The notes: generated from the sequence alone by a model not told the origin. A DNA stretch of 64,000 nucleotides from Pseudomonas helleri (GCF_001043025.1 NZ_JYLD01000015.1:62001-126000); one strand, 5' to 3'; positions 25,890 to 34,381 are shown, counted from the first letter of the stretch. Made by a program: numbers and translations.

Positions 25890-27383
25890 TCAGCCGCTGG
25901 CTGGCCGGTACTGCAACGCCTCCGCCAGGTGCTTGCGTTCAATGGATTCAACCTGTTCCAGGTCCGCCAATGTGCGCGCCACTTTCAATAAACGGTGCGC
26001 GGCCCTGAGCGACAAGGTCATGCGTTCGCATGCGGTTTCCAGCCAGGTGTTGTCCACGTCAGTCAGGGTGCACTGGGCTCTCACGCCGGGCAGGTCGAGA
26101 AACGCATTGGTACAGCCTTGGCGTTGCAACTGGCGCTCGCGCGCCGCCGCGACGAGTCCAGCGGCGTTGGCGGTGGTGTCTGCCGAGGCGAGCGGGGGGT
26201 TGAGTGCGGTGGTTTCACGGGCCACGGTCAGGTGCAGGTCAATCCGGTCGAGCAGCGGCCCGGAGAGTTTGTTGCGGTAGCGCTGGACCTGTTCCGGAGT
26301 GCAGCGGCAACGCCCTGTCGGCTCCCCCAGATAGCCGCATGGGCAGGGGTTCATGGCGGCGACCAGTTGAAAGCGCGCCAGAAAGCGCATGCGGTCCCGC
26401 GCACGGGCGATCACGATAAAACCAGATTCCATGGGTTCTCTGAGCACTTCGAGGACTTTACGGTCGAACTCGGGCAGCTCATCCAGAAACAACACCCCGT
26501 GGTGCGCCAGGGTGATTTCGCCAGGCTGCGGTTTTGAGCCTCCGCCCACCAGCGCCGGGCCGGAGGCCGAGTGGTGCGGCTGTCGAAACGGGCGCTGCGG
26601 CCAGCAGCTCAGCGGCACATGGCTGGCCACTGACTGGATGGCCGCCACTTCCAGCGCCTCTTGCTCGTTGAGCGGTGGCAGCAAGCCGGGCAGGCGGCTG
26701 GCCAGCAAGGTTTTACCGGTGCCCGGCGGCCCGGTAAAAAGCAGATTGTGGCTGCCTGCGGCGGCGATCAACAACGCCCGCTTGGCCGACAGTTGGCCCT
26801 GCACATCACTCAAATCGGGATACGGCTTGCTCACGTGCAGCAGGCCGCTGGCCACATAGGGTTCAATCACCGCGCGAGCGGCAAAATGCGCCACGGCTTG
26901 CAGCAAATGCTCGACCGCGATCACCGTCAGCCCCGAGGCCAGGCACGCCTCCTCGGCGTTCGCCAGCGGCACCACCAAAACCCGGCCCGCCGCCCGCGCC
27001 GCCAATGCGGCAGGCAACACGCCCTGCACGGGCCGAATGGCCCCCGACAGCGCCAACTCACCCAAACACTCCACTTGCTCCAGTGCCTTGATGGGCAGTT
27101 GCCCGCTGGCGGCCAGAATGCCCAGCGCGATGGCCAAATCAAAACGCCCGCCGTCCTTGGGCAGGTCGGCGGGCGCCAGATTGAGGGTGATACGACGCGC
27201 GGGAAACTCCAGGCTGGAATTGATAATCGCGCTGCGGACCCGGTCTTTACTTTCTTTGACCGCAGTTTCAGGCAGCCCGACCAGCGTCAGCGCGGGCAAC
27301 CCATTGGCCAGATGCGCTTCGACCGTCACCACGGGCGCCTCGACGCCCACTTGGGCGCGGCTATACACAATCGCCAGAGACAT
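25890..27383 (-). CDS. comM: ComM/YifB-family AAA+ ATPase
   Basis: A 497-residue AAA+ protein of the magnesium-chelatase-like ComM family. The amino-terminal Lon-like domain (residues about 1-170, with GLPETAVKESKDRVRSA), the ATPase Walker A FTGPPGTGKTLLA (about 216-228), Walker B GVLFLDELPEF (about 297-307), a zinc-like cysteine cluster CPCGYLGE...CRC (about 344-360), and the carboxy-terminal chelatase domain are in order. ComM is a hexameric helicase that promotes branch migration in natural transformation. The name does not mean magnesium chelatase activity. In PAO1 ubiK and glnK follow; here an insert separates them. Confidence 0.93.
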   Translation of the reverse strand: MSLAIVYSRAQVGVEAPVVTVEAHLANGLPALTLVGLPETAVKESKDRVRSAIINSSLEFPARRITLNLAPADLPKDGGRFDLAIALGILAASGQLPIKALEQVECLGELALSGAIRPVQGVLPAALAARAAGRVLVVPLANAEEACLASGLTVIAVEHLLQAVAHFAARAVIEPYVASGLLHVSKPYPDLSDVQGQLSAKRALLIAAAGSHNLLFTGPPGTGKTLLASRLPGLLPPLNEQEALEVAAIQSVASHVPLSCWPQRPFRQPHHSASGPALVGGGSKPQPGEITLAHHGVLFLDELPEFDRKVLEVLREPMESGFIVIARARDRMRFLARFQLVAAMNPCPCGYLGEPTGRCRCTPEQVQRYRNKLSGPLLDRIDLHLTVARETTALNPPLASADTTANAAGLVAAARERQLQRQGCTNAFLDLPGVRAQCTLTDVDNTWLETACERMTLSLRAAHRLLKVARTLADLEQVESIERKHLAEALQYRPASG

Positions 27384-27478
27384 GACTCATTCCTTGAGTT
27401 CGCAAAGCACGCATCCTGCGCGAATCGTGAGCCAAGGGTGGCGGGGGAATGGATACCGGATGTGACGGTTACCCCCCT

Positions 27479-27545
27479 GTAGGAGCGAGCTCGCCTCGCG
27501 ATCTTTTGATTTTTTAAAAAGATCGCGAGACAAGCTCGCTCCTAC
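27479..27545. repeat. REP palindrome, copy 7 (left edge of the kdgD insert)
   Basis: Full 67-base copy, with GAGCGAGCTCG in place of GAGCGAGCTTG on the left. It lies upstream of comM and downstream of kdgD, at the left boundary of the insert that ends at the REP at 33245. Confidence 0.9.
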
Positions 27546-27560
27546 AGGCGCACTGAACGC

Positions 27561-28472
27561 TTACTGCGGGCCTTGCTTGTGAATCAACGCCGCCAGCGCT
27601 TCGTATTCTTCCGGCAACAAATCGGTCAGCGGGGCGCGCACCGGGCCTGCGCTGTGGCCAGAAATAGTGGCCCCGGCCTTGACGATGCTCACGGCGTAGC
27701 CTGCTTTGCGGTTGCGGATGTCCAGGTACGGCAGGAAGAAGTCGTCGATGAGCTTGCCCACGGTGTCGTGATCTTCGCGGGCAATGGCGTGGTAGAACTC
27801 CATCGCGGTTTTCGGGATGAAGTTGAACACCGCCGAAGAGTAAACCGGCACGCCCAGCGCTCTGTAAGCCGCGGCGTAGACTTCTGCCGTCGGCAAACCG
27901 CCGAGGTAGCTGAAGCGGTCGCCGAGGCGACGGCGGATCGAGACCATCAGTTCGATGTCGCCCAGGCCGTCCTTGTAGCCGATCAGATTCGGGCAGCGTT
28001 CTGCCAGGCGCTCCAGCAGCGGCGCGGTCAAGCGGCAAACGTTGCGGTTGTAGACCACTACCCCGATGTTTACCGACTTGCACACCGCCTCAACGTGGGC
28101 GGCTACCCCGTCCTGGCTGGCTTCGGTCAGGTAGTGCGGCAGTAGCAACAGCCCTTTGGCGCCCAGGCGTTCGGCTTCTTGCGCGTATTCGATGGCTTGA
28201 CGAGTAGAGCCGCCGACACCGGCCAGAATCGGCACGCTGGTGGCGCAGGTGTCTACCGCGGTTTTGATCACTTGCGAGTATTCGCTGGCCGCCAGGGAGA
28301 AAAACTCACCGGTGCCGCCTGCCGCGAACAGGGCAGACGCGCCATACGGGGCCAGCCATTCCAGGCGCTTGATGTAGCCCTCACGGTGAAAATCACCCTG
28401 AGCATTGAAATCGGTGAGCGGAAAAGACAGCAGGCCAGACGAGAGGATGGACTTCAGTTCTTGTGGATTCAT
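27561..28472 (-). CDS. kdgD: 5-dehydro-4-deoxyglucarate dehydratase (KdgD-like), DapA superfamily
   Basis: A 303-residue TIM-barrel lyase of the DHDPS/NAL superfamily. Glycine-rich GGTGEFFSL (about residues 52-60) binds the 2-oxo-acid carboxylate; the Schiff-base lysine is in GYKDGLGD (about residue 167) and the catalytic tyrosine in VVVYNRNVC (about 141). KdgD dehydrates and decarboxylates 5-dehydro-4-deoxy-D-glucarate to 2-oxoglutarate semialdehyde in D-glucarate/galactarate use. The usual partners (glucarate dehydratase, semialdehyde dehydrogenase, MFS carrier) are absent here; instead it is divergent from an aminotransferase-ABC importer operon, with like operators in front of both. A related substrate is therefore possible. 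Confidence 0.85.
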   Translation of the reverse strand: MNPQELKSILSSGLLSFPLTDFNAQGDFHREGYIKRLEWLAPYGASALFAAGGTGEFFSLAASEYSQVIKTAVDTCATSVPILAGVGGSTRQAIEYAQEAERLGAKGLLLLPHYLTEASQDGVAAHVEAVCKSVNIGVVVYNRNVCRLTAPLLERLAERCPNLIGYKDGLGDIELMVSIRRRLGDRFSYLGGLPTAEVYAAAYRALGVPVYSSAVFNFIPKTAMEFYHAIAREDHDTVGKLIDDFFLPYLDIRNRKAGYAVSIVKAGATISGHSAGPVRAPLTDLLPEEYEALAALIHKQGPQ

Positions 28473-28522
28473 TATTCGAACACCCTGAGTAATACGCTTC
28501 AGAAAGACGTCAGCCAGTGCTG

Positions 28523-28546
28523 ATGTCGTATGTCATCGTACAACAT
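28523..28546. promoter_or_regulatory. operator-like dyad in front of kdgD
   Basis: Half-sites ATGTCGTA and TACAACAT are separated by eight bases. The arrangement and half-sites match the dyad at 28756, and both contain TCGTACAACA. It lies about 50 bases before the kdgD start. Dyads of this kind fit FadR-type GntR regulators, but no regulator gene is in the insert. Confidence 0.5.
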
Positions 28547-28755
28547 GAATTTGAAACGCTCAAGAACACGAGTGCCGTCTCGCTTTTATCACCCGTTCAA
28601 TCTCCCGCACTTACCTATACAGGTCCTGTTGTTTGCCCGTCCTTGAGGATCCCCTTCAGTTTTTAAGGCATTCAGACCGCACCTCAAATAAATCAGCAGA
28701 CGCTCGTATTTTTCCTGATTTCAATGCAGATTGCCGATTGCGAAAACAGATCTCG

Positions 28756-28779
28756 TTGTCATACCATGTCGTACAACAA
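28756..28779. promoter_or_regulatory. operator-like dyad in front of the aminotransferase operon
   Basis: Half-sites TTGTCATA and TACAACAA with an eight-base spacer, the same geometry as at 28523. It lies 52 bases before the aminotransferase ATG at 28832. The shared design suggests one regulator for both transcription units. Confidence 0.5.
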
Positions 28780-28831
28780 TAGTAGGCGTAGAGTGACTCT
28801 CTACGAACCTCCACAACAGGCGGGTATTTTC

Positions 28832-30034
28832 ATGAGTTTCGAAAGCCAGCGCGTCAAACAGATCTCTTCGTCCCCCAGCATGGTTATTTCCATGCGCGCC
28901 AAAGAATTAGCCAGCCAAGGCCGCGATATTGTCGACATGAGCCTGGGCGAACCTGACTTCGACACCCCTGCGCATATCATCGACGCGGCCTGCCAGGCCA
29001 TGCGTGACGGCCATACCCGCTACACCGCCCCCCAAGGCACGCTCGCCCTGCGCCAGGCGATCTCGCGCAAACTGCAGCGCGAAAACGGCCTGACCTACAG
29101 CGTTGATGAGATCAGTGTCGGCAACGGCGCCAAGCAGGTGATTTTTAATACGTTCATGGCCACCCTCGAAGCCGGTGACGAAGTCATCATCCCGGCGCCG
29201 TACTGGGTGTCCTATTCCGATATTGTCACGCTCAATGGCGGCACCCCACGCGTGGTGCACTGCGGCATCGACGTCGGCTTCAAGCTCAGCCCGCAGGCAT
29301 TGCGCGACCAACTCAATGACAAATCGCGCTGGCTGATCCTTAACACACCGTCCAATCCGAGCGGCGCCATTTACACCGAAGCCGAGCTGCAAGCCCTGGG
29401 CAAAGTGCTGGAGGACTTCCCCAATGTATTGGTGATGTCTGACGAGATTTACGAGCACGTGTTGCTGGCTGACCAACCCTTTGTCTCCTTCGCCACCGCA
29501 TGCCCGCAACTGCGCGAACGCACCTTGTTGATCAACGGCGTGGCCAAGGCGTATGCCATGACGGGCTGGCGCATCGGTTACGCCGCAGGGCCCAAAGCGC
29601 TGATCGCGGCGGTCAGCAAGATCCAGTCGCAAAGCACCTCAGGCGCAAGTGCCATTTCTCAAGAAGCGTCCCGCGCCGCGCTGGACGGCCCGCAAGACTT
29701 CGTCGCCAGCAGCGCCCGCGAATACGCCGAGCGCGGCCGCTTGTTGGTCGAAGGCCTGCGTGAATGTGCCGGTTTGCGTATCGACGCGCCCGCCGGGGCG
29801 TTTTATGCCTTCCCCGAATGCAGCCAGTTGCTGGGCCGCGTCAGCCCTCAAGGGCAAGTCATTGGCGATGATGTTGAACTGTCTGCGTATCTGCTCGATC
29901 AAGCTGGAGTCGCTGTCGTACCGGGCTTGGCCTTTGGCCTGCCAGGGTACTTTCGGCTGTCGTTTGCGACCTCTCGCGACCACATAAAAAAAGCTGTCAT
30001 CCGTATCAACGAAGCCCTTTCAGCCTTGCGCTAA
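28832..30034 (+). CDS. class I aspartate/tyrosine/aromatic-type aminotransferase
   Basis: A 400-residue PLP aminotransferase of fold type I, subgroup I-gamma. Visible are the substrate motif LGEPDFDTP (about residues 39-47), the PLP ring region PYWVSYSDIV, the Asn in NTPSNPSGA (about 175-183), Asp-x-x-Tyr in SDEIYEHVLL, the PLP lysine in GVAKAYAMTGWRIGY (about 240), and the carboxylate-binding Arg in FRLSFATS near the end. The ATG at 28832 is preferred over a longer frame from 28724 which crosses the operator dyad. It begins the operon that continues into a polar amino-acid ABC importer, so it probably transaminates the imported compound. Confidence 0.85.
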   Translation: MSFESQRVKQISSSPSMVISMRAKELASQGRDIVDMSLGEPDFDTPAHIIDAACQAMRDGHTRYTAPQGTLALRQAISRKLQRENGLTYSVDEISVGNGAKQVIFNTFMATLEAGDEVIIPAPYWVSYSDIVTLNGGTPRVVHCGIDVGFKLSPQALRDQLNDKSRWLILNTPSNPSGAIYTEAELQALGKVLEDFPNVLVMSDEIYEHVLLADQPFVSFATACPQLRERTLLINGVAKAYAMTGWRIGYAAGPKALIAAVSKIQSQSTSGASAISQEASRAALDGPQDFVASSAREYAERGRLLVEGLRECAGLRIDAPAGAFYAFPECSQLLGRVSPQGQVIGDDVELSAYLLDQAGVAVVPGLAFGLPGYFRLSFATSRDHIKKAVIRINEALSALR

Positions 30035-30087
30035 AACCTTCGTCCTTTGCTGTGCAAAAGCTGCCATAAAAATAGTCGGAGATCCCC

Positions 30088-30984
30088 ATGTTCGATCACA
30101 AGAAAAAGCTGCTTGCCCTTATTGTCGGTGCTTGTCTGTGCACCGCTGTTCAGGCTGAAGACCTCACCGGAACCTTAAAAAAAATCAAGGAATCGGGCAC
30201 CGTTACTCTCGGGTACCGTGACGCCTCTTTGCCCTTTTCTTATCTGAACGATGACCAGCAACCCATCGGCTACAGCATCGAGCTGTGCCAAAAGATCGTG
30301 GACCAGATCAAGGTTAAAGTCGGCGAACCCAACCTCAAGACCCAGTACGTCTCGGTGGTTGCAGCCACCCGCACGCCTCTGCTGATCAACGGCACCATTG
30401 ACCTGGAATGCGGTGTCACCACCAACACCGTCGAGCGCCAAAAACAAATCGGCTTCCTGTTCACCAGCTATGTCGCCAGCGCCAAATATGCGGTGAAGAA
30501 AGCCTCCGGGCTCACCAGTGTTGCCGACCTCAAAGGCAAGGCCGTGGTAGTGATTACCGGCGGCAGCGGCGAGTGGATCACCAAAAACCTCAACCGCGAA
30601 AAAGACCTGGGCCTGAAGATCCTCAACGCCAAGGACAGCGGCGAAGCCTTCTTGATGCTGGAAACCGGCCGCGCCGTCGCTTACATCAACGACGACGTGC
30701 AGTTGATGGCCACCATCGCGCAAAGCCGCAACCCGGATGCTTACACATTGCTGCCCGAGCCTATGTCTGCCGAACCGTATGCCATCGGCATTCGCAAGAA
30801 CGACCCGCAGTTCAAAACCTTCGCCGATGGCGTCTTGAGCCAGCTGTACAGCTCTGGCGAGATCGATACGATTTATCCGAAATGGTTCCTCAAACCCATC
30901 CCGCCCAAAGACATCGTGATCAACCTGCCGATGAGTGATGCCTTGATAAAAGCCATCGCCCACCCGAACGACACCGGCGTCTGA
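30088..30984 (+). CDS. periplasmic amino-acid binding protein, GltI/AatJ-like
   Basis: A 298-residue family 3 solute-binding protein. The signal peptide (about residues 1-23, KLLALIVGACLCTAVQAED) precedes a bilobal domain with GTVTLGYRDASLPFSYL (start of lobe 1), IDLECGVTTNT (ligand Thr/Arg region) and GDSGEAF-type KDSGEAFLMLETGRA in lobe 2. It resembles the binding proteins for glutamate and aspartate. It is the first transport gene after the aminotransferase, 53 bases downstream, and serves the permeases and ATPase at 31095-33237. The precise ligand is unknown; an acidic or hydroxylated acidic amino acid fits the context. Confidence 0.88.
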   Translation: MFDHKKKLLALIVGACLCTAVQAEDLTGTLKKIKESGTVTLGYRDASLPFSYLNDDQQPIGYSIELCQKIVDQIKVKVGEPNLKTQYVSVVAATRTPLLINGTIDLECGVTTNTVERQKQIGFLFTSYVASAKYAVKKASGLTSVADLKGKAVVVITGGSGEWITKNLNREKDLGLKILNAKDSGEAFLMLETGRAVAYINDDVQLMATIAQSRNPDAYTLLPEPMSAEPYAIGIRKNDPQFKTFADGVLSQLYSSGEIDTIYPKWFLKPIPPKDIVINLPMSDALIKAIAHPNDTGV

Positions 30985-31094
30985 TTCCACCGTCTCAAGC
31001 GTTCTGATTCCAGCCAGTCAAAGACAAGGAGGCGCTTGGTTGGCCGGGAGCAGAGTGTGCAACGACCTCTATCTCCTTCAAAGGTTGGTGCTTC

Positions 31095-31823
31095 ATGGAT
31101 TACAACTGGAACTGGAGTATTTTTTGGGAGCACGCTCCCGGAGAGTCTTCGTCGTATCTGCATTGGCTGATTACCGGCACCAGCTGGACGTTGGCCACCA
31201 CACTGGCTGCGTTCATCCTGGCGTTTTTGATCGGTGGTTTGGTGGGCACCCTGCGCACCACCACGCTGCGCCCCGTGGTGTGGCTGTGCAACCTCTACAC
31301 CGAAGTGTTTCGCAATATTCCGCTGCTGGTGCAGATGTTTATCTGCTTCTTCGTCCTGCCCGAGTTATTACCCGTTTCGGCCGGGGATTACCTCAAACAG
31401 GATTTGCCCTATCCGTCATTTTTCAGTGCGGTGGTGGCATTGACCCTGTTTACCTCGGCCAAGCTTTCGGAGCTGTTCAAGGCCGGCATTGAATCGGTGG
31501 CGCACGGGCAGCGCGGTGCGGCGCTGGCGTTGGGCCTGCGGCCCTACCAGATGTACCTTCAAGTGCTGTTGCCACAAGCGATCCGCGTGGTCTTCCCGCC
31601 ACTGACCTCCGAGGCGTTGAACACCCTCAAGAACTCATCGGTGGCGCTGACCATCGGCCTGATGGAGCTGACCGCGCAAGCGCGCAACATCAGCGAATAC
31701 TCGTTCAACACCTTCGAGGCATTCAGCGCGGCGACCCTGATTTATGTGGTCATTTCGCTGCTGGTGACCTTCGTCATGGGCCATATCGAACGTTCCCTGA
31801 CCATTCGCGGCGCGACGAGGTAG
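31095..31823 (+). CDS. ABC transporter permease, GltJ/AatQ-like
   Basis: A 242-residue inner-membrane permease of the histidine/glutamate (HisMQ) family. Three to five transmembrane segments surround the conserved EAA loop (GQRGAALALGLRPYQMYLQVLLPQA, about residues 140-164) that contacts the ATPase. The segment EVFRNIPLLVQMF is typical of the GltJ type. It is followed two bases later by the second permease gene; the two should form a heterodimer. Confidence 0.88.
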   Translation: MDYNWNWSIFWEHAPGESSSYLHWLITGTSWTLATTLAAFILAFLIGGLVGTLRTTTLRPVVWLCNLYTEVFRNIPLLVQMFICFFVLPELLPVSAGDYLKQDLPYPSFFSAVVALTLFTSAKLSELFKAGIESVAHGQRGAALALGLRPYQMYLQVLLPQAIRVVFPPLTSEALNTLKNSSVALTIGLMELTAQARNISEYSFNTFEAFSAATLIYVVISLLVTFVMGHIERSLTIRGATR

Positions 31824-31825
31824 TC

Positions 31826-32512
31826 ATGTTTGATTTAGATCCGAGCGTTATTGTCCGGGCCATGCCCGCCCTGTGGAACGGCCTTAAATTCACCTTACTG
31901 CTGACCTTTGTCGCCATGTCGGTGGGCATCATCACGGGCACCTTGCTGGCCATCATGCGCCTGTCGCACAACCGCGTACTGCGTGGCTTTGCCTTGGGTT
32001 ACGTCACGGTCATGCGCAGCATCCCGCTGGTGCTGGTGATTTTCTGGTTCTACTTTTTGATGCCGCTGTTGCTGCAAATGACCTTCGGCACTGAACGCCC
32101 CGTGCAGATCGGCCCGGTGGTCACAGCCTTTGTGACGTTCTGCATGTTCGAGGCGGCGTATTACAGCGAAATCATTCGCGGCGGCATCCAGAGCATCAGC
32201 CCCGGCCAGAAGCAAGCGGCTGCGGCCCTTGGCCTGCGCCCGGCGCAAGCGATGTTCTATGTGATCCTGCCGCAAGCCCTGCGGCGTATGGCGCCGCTGT
32301 TGCTGACCCAGACCATCATTCTGTTTCAAGACACCTCACTGGTGTACGTGCTGTCCATCGCCGACTTCACCGGTGCCGCAAGCAAGTTCGCGCAGCGTGA
32401 CGGGCGTCTGGTCGAGCTGTATCTGTTCGTTGCCTTGGTCTATCTGGTGATCTGTTACCTGCTGTCCAGCCTGAGCAAACGCCTGAAAACAAACGTAGGG
32501 AAAACCGCATGA
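31826..32512 (+). CDS. ABC transporter permease, GltK/AatM-like
   Basis: A 228-residue permease, partner of the product of the preceding gene. It has the HisMQ pattern with VMRSIPLVLVIFWFYFLMP (about residues 56-74) and the EAA loop GQKQAAAALGLRPAQAMFYVILPQA (about 130-154). Its last codons overlap the ATPase gene by four bases (ATGA), which indicates coupled translation. Confidence 0.88.
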   Translation: MFDLDPSVIVRAMPALWNGLKFTLLLTFVAMSVGIITGTLLAIMRLSHNRVLRGFALGYVTVMRSIPLVLVIFWFYFLMPLLLQMTFGTERPVQIGPVVTAFVTFCMFEAAYYSEIIRGGIQSISPGQKQAAAALGLRPAQAMFYVILPQALRRMAPLLLTQTIILFQDTSLVYVLSIADFTGAASKFAQRDGRLVELYLFVALVYLVICYLLSSLSKRLKTNVGKTA

Positions 32513-33237
32513 TCCAGATGAACAACCTGAGCAAATGGTACGGCAACTTCCAGGTCCTGAAGAACTGCACCACAGAGCTTGCCCGCGGTGAAGTGGTGGT
32601 GGTGTGCGGCCCCTCCGGCTCAGGCAAGAGCACCCTGATCAAATGCGTCAACGGCCTGGAGCCCGTGCAAGAGGGCGATATCTTCATCGAGAACCAGCCG
32701 GTAACCGGCAAGGGCGTCGATTTGCCCACGTTGCGCGCCAAGGTCGGGATGGTCTTCCAGCATTTCGAACTGTTCCCGCACCTGAGCATTATCGACAACC
32801 TCAACCTGGCGCAAATCAAGGTCTTGGGCCGAGACCGCCACGCGGCAACCCAAAAAGGCATGGCGCTGCTCGAACGGGTAGGGCTCAAGAGCCACGCCCA
32901 CAAGTACCCCATTCAGTTGTCGGGCGGTCAGCAACAGCGCGTCGCCATTGCCCGGGCGCTGGCCATGGACCCCATCGCCATGCTCTTCGATGAACCAACC
33001 TCAGCGCTGGACCCGGAGATGGTCAACGAAGTCCTGGACGTCATGGTGGAACTGGCGGGCGAGGGCATGACCATGATGTGCGTCACCCACGAAATGGGCT
33101 TCGCCCGCAAAGTGGCGGATCGCATCGTGTTCATGGACGGTGGCGAGATTATTGAAGACGTGAAATCAGAAGAGTTCTTCAGCGCACCGCGCTCAGACCG
33201 CGCTCGCAGCTTTCTGTCCAAGATCTTGCAGCACTGA
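32509..33237 (+). CDS. ABC transporter ATP-binding protein, GltL/AatP-like
   Basis: A 242-residue ATPase of the polar amino-acid uptake family. Walker A is CGPSGSGKST (about residues 33-42), Q-loop QHFELFPHL, signature LSGGQQQRVAIARAL (about 138-152), Walker B MLFDEPTSALDPE and the H-loop MMCVTHEMGFA. It powers the importer encoded upstream. It is the last gene of the operon and ends eight bases before the REP element at 33245. Confidence 0.92.
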   Translation: MIQMNNLSKWYGNFQVLKNCTTELARGEVVVVCGPSGSGKSTLIKCVNGLEPVQEGDIFIENQPVTGKGVDLPTLRAKVGMVFQHFELFPHLSIIDNLNLAQIKVLGRDRHAATQKGMALLERVGLKSHAHKYPIQLSGGQQQRVAIARALAMDPIAMLFDEPTSALDPEMVNEVLDVMVELAGEGMTMMCVTHEMGFARKVADRIVFMDGGEIIEDVKSEEFFSAPRSDRARSFLSKILQH

Positions 33238-33244
33238 TAGATCT

Positions 33245-33310
33245 GTGGGAGCGAGCTTGTCTCGCGATCTTTTAAACCGTCAAAAGATCGCGAGGCAAGC
33301 TCGCTCCTAT
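33245..33310. repeat. REP palindrome, copy 8 (right edge of the kdgD insert)
   Basis: 66-base copy from GTGGGAGCGAGCTTG to CAAGCTCGCTCCTAT. It lies between the ATPase gene and convergent ubiK, and marks the right boundary of the insert that starts at the REP at 27479. Confidence 0.9.
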
Positions 33311-33330
33311 GGTTGCACCGCATGCGGGCA

Positions 33331-33591
33331 TTACTCGGCGGGCGGCAGCAACCTGGCTTCCAGCTCGGCCACTTTGGCCTCAAGGCTTTCAAGGCGTGCG
33401 CGGGTGCGGGCGAGGACGACCATCTGGCTGTCGAATTCTTCGCGGCTGACCAGGTCCAGTTTGCTAAAGCCACTCTGCAGCAAGGCTTTGAACTGGCTTT
33501 CGATTTCGTTGCGCGGCAGAGCGGTGTCGCCACTGAACAAACGCGAGGCTTGGCCACTCAGGGCGTCGAGAAAATCTTTGGGCGCGAGCAT
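33331..33591 (-). CDS. ubiK: ubiquinone biosynthesis accessory factor UbiK
   Basis: An 86-residue protein of the BMFP family (formerly YqiC). It has an amphipathic amino-terminal helix (MLAPKDFLDALSGQASRLF) that associates with membrane lipid and a carboxy-terminal coiled coil (TRARLESLEAKVAELEARL). It assists aerobic ubiquinone synthesis, probably as a trimer with UbiJ. The start at 33591 has AAGGA upstream; the frame to 33630 is an unneeded extension. In PAO1 it stands between comM and glnK. Confidence 0.9.
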   Translation of the reverse strand: MLAPKDFLDALSGQASRLFSGDTALPRNEIESQFKALLQSGFSKLDLVSREEFDSQMVVLARTRARLESLEAKVAELEARLLPPAE

Positions 33592-33695
33592 GGGGTAGGT
33601 CCTTAAAACAGATGGCGGTGAGTGTATCACGCAGTGTCAGAGCGGCATTGCTTGCCCGGCCTCGCACATTTATTGGGCATCCCCCCTCCTACCTG

Positions 33696-33712
33696 CGCAC
33701 CGTTTGCGTGCA
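33696..33712. promoter_or_regulatory. NtrC-type site upstream of glnK
   Basis: GCAC-N7-GTGC (33697-33711, within CGCACCGTTTGCGTGCA) has the spacing of the NtrC dyad. Its centre is about 108 bases upstream of the start point implied by the sigma-54 promoter at 33787, a normal enhancer position. Confidence 0.55.
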
Positions 33713-33786
33713 CAAAACCTCCGCGAAATCAGGCACAACGCCATCTACTGGCAATAAGCACCTGAAATTATTGGTTTTTCCAGACA

Positions 33787-33803
33787 TGGCAAGGTTTCTG
33801 CTT
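33787..33803 (+). promoter_or_regulatory. sigma-54 promoter of glnK-amtB
   Basis: TGGCAAGGTTTCTGCTT has GG and GC separated by exactly ten bases, the -24/-12 signature of RpoN promoters. With the NtrC-type site upstream it predicts induction under nitrogen limitation. The transcript would have a leader of about 200 bases. Confidence 0.65.
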
Positions 33804-34008
33804 AGTTGCTCATGACTCATGTACTGATGCAGTTGCTGTGACGATGGTAGTGCGGCAGGTGGTTCAGGGAGTGCTTGCGTCACCAGCGACTGATGCACGT
33901 TGCGTGGCCTGAAGAAGGTCAACGAAGCGTTACAAAGCCAGACACTGCGCATAGACTTGAGCCGGGTTTGTTTTCCTGGGGCAAGTCCACCAATTCGGGA
34001 GAAGTTTC

Positions 34009-34347
34009 ATGAAGCTAGTCACCGCCATTATCAAGCCGTTCAAATTAGACGACGTACGCGAGTCGCTGTCTGAAATCGGCGTGCAGGGCATTACCGTTAC
34101 TGAGGTCAAAGGCTTCGGCCGGCAGAAAGGCCACACCGAGCTGTATCGCGGTGCGGAGTACGTGGTCGACTTTCTGCCAAAGGTGAAGATTGATGTCGCT
34201 ATCGACGACAAAGATCTTGACCGGGTTATCGAGGCGATAACCAAGGCTGCCAACACCGGCAAGATTGGTGATGGCAAGATTTTTGTAGTCAATCTGGAAC
34301 AGGCTATTCGCATCCGTACCGGCGAAACCGATACCGACGCAATCTAA
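34009..34347 (+). CDS. glnK: nitrogen regulatory protein P-II GlnK
   Basis: A 112-residue P-II signal protein. The T-loop has the uridylylated Tyr at residue 51 in RGAEYVVDF, and the B- and C-loops (TGKIGDGKIFV, RTGETD) that bind ATP/ADP and 2-oxoglutarate are intact. It senses nitrogen and carbon status, blocks AmtB when nitrogen is plentiful, and acts through NtrB and adenylyltransferase. GAGAAG precedes the ATG. amtB follows 34 bases later, the standard pairing. Confidence 0.95.
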   Translation: MKLVTAIIKPFKLDDVRESLSEIGVQGITVTEVKGFGRQKGHTELYRGAEYVVDFLPKVKIDVAIDDKDLDRVIEAITKAANTGKIGDGKIFVVNLEQAIRIRTGETDTDAI

Positions 34348-34381
34348 GCCGCCAAACCCCAACGCCCCAGGAGAAAACACT

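Noticed and set aside
25890..27383. Magnesium chelatase for chlorophyll-type synthesis
   Set aside because: The protein is a ComM/YifB family member; no tetrapyrrole chelatase partners occur.
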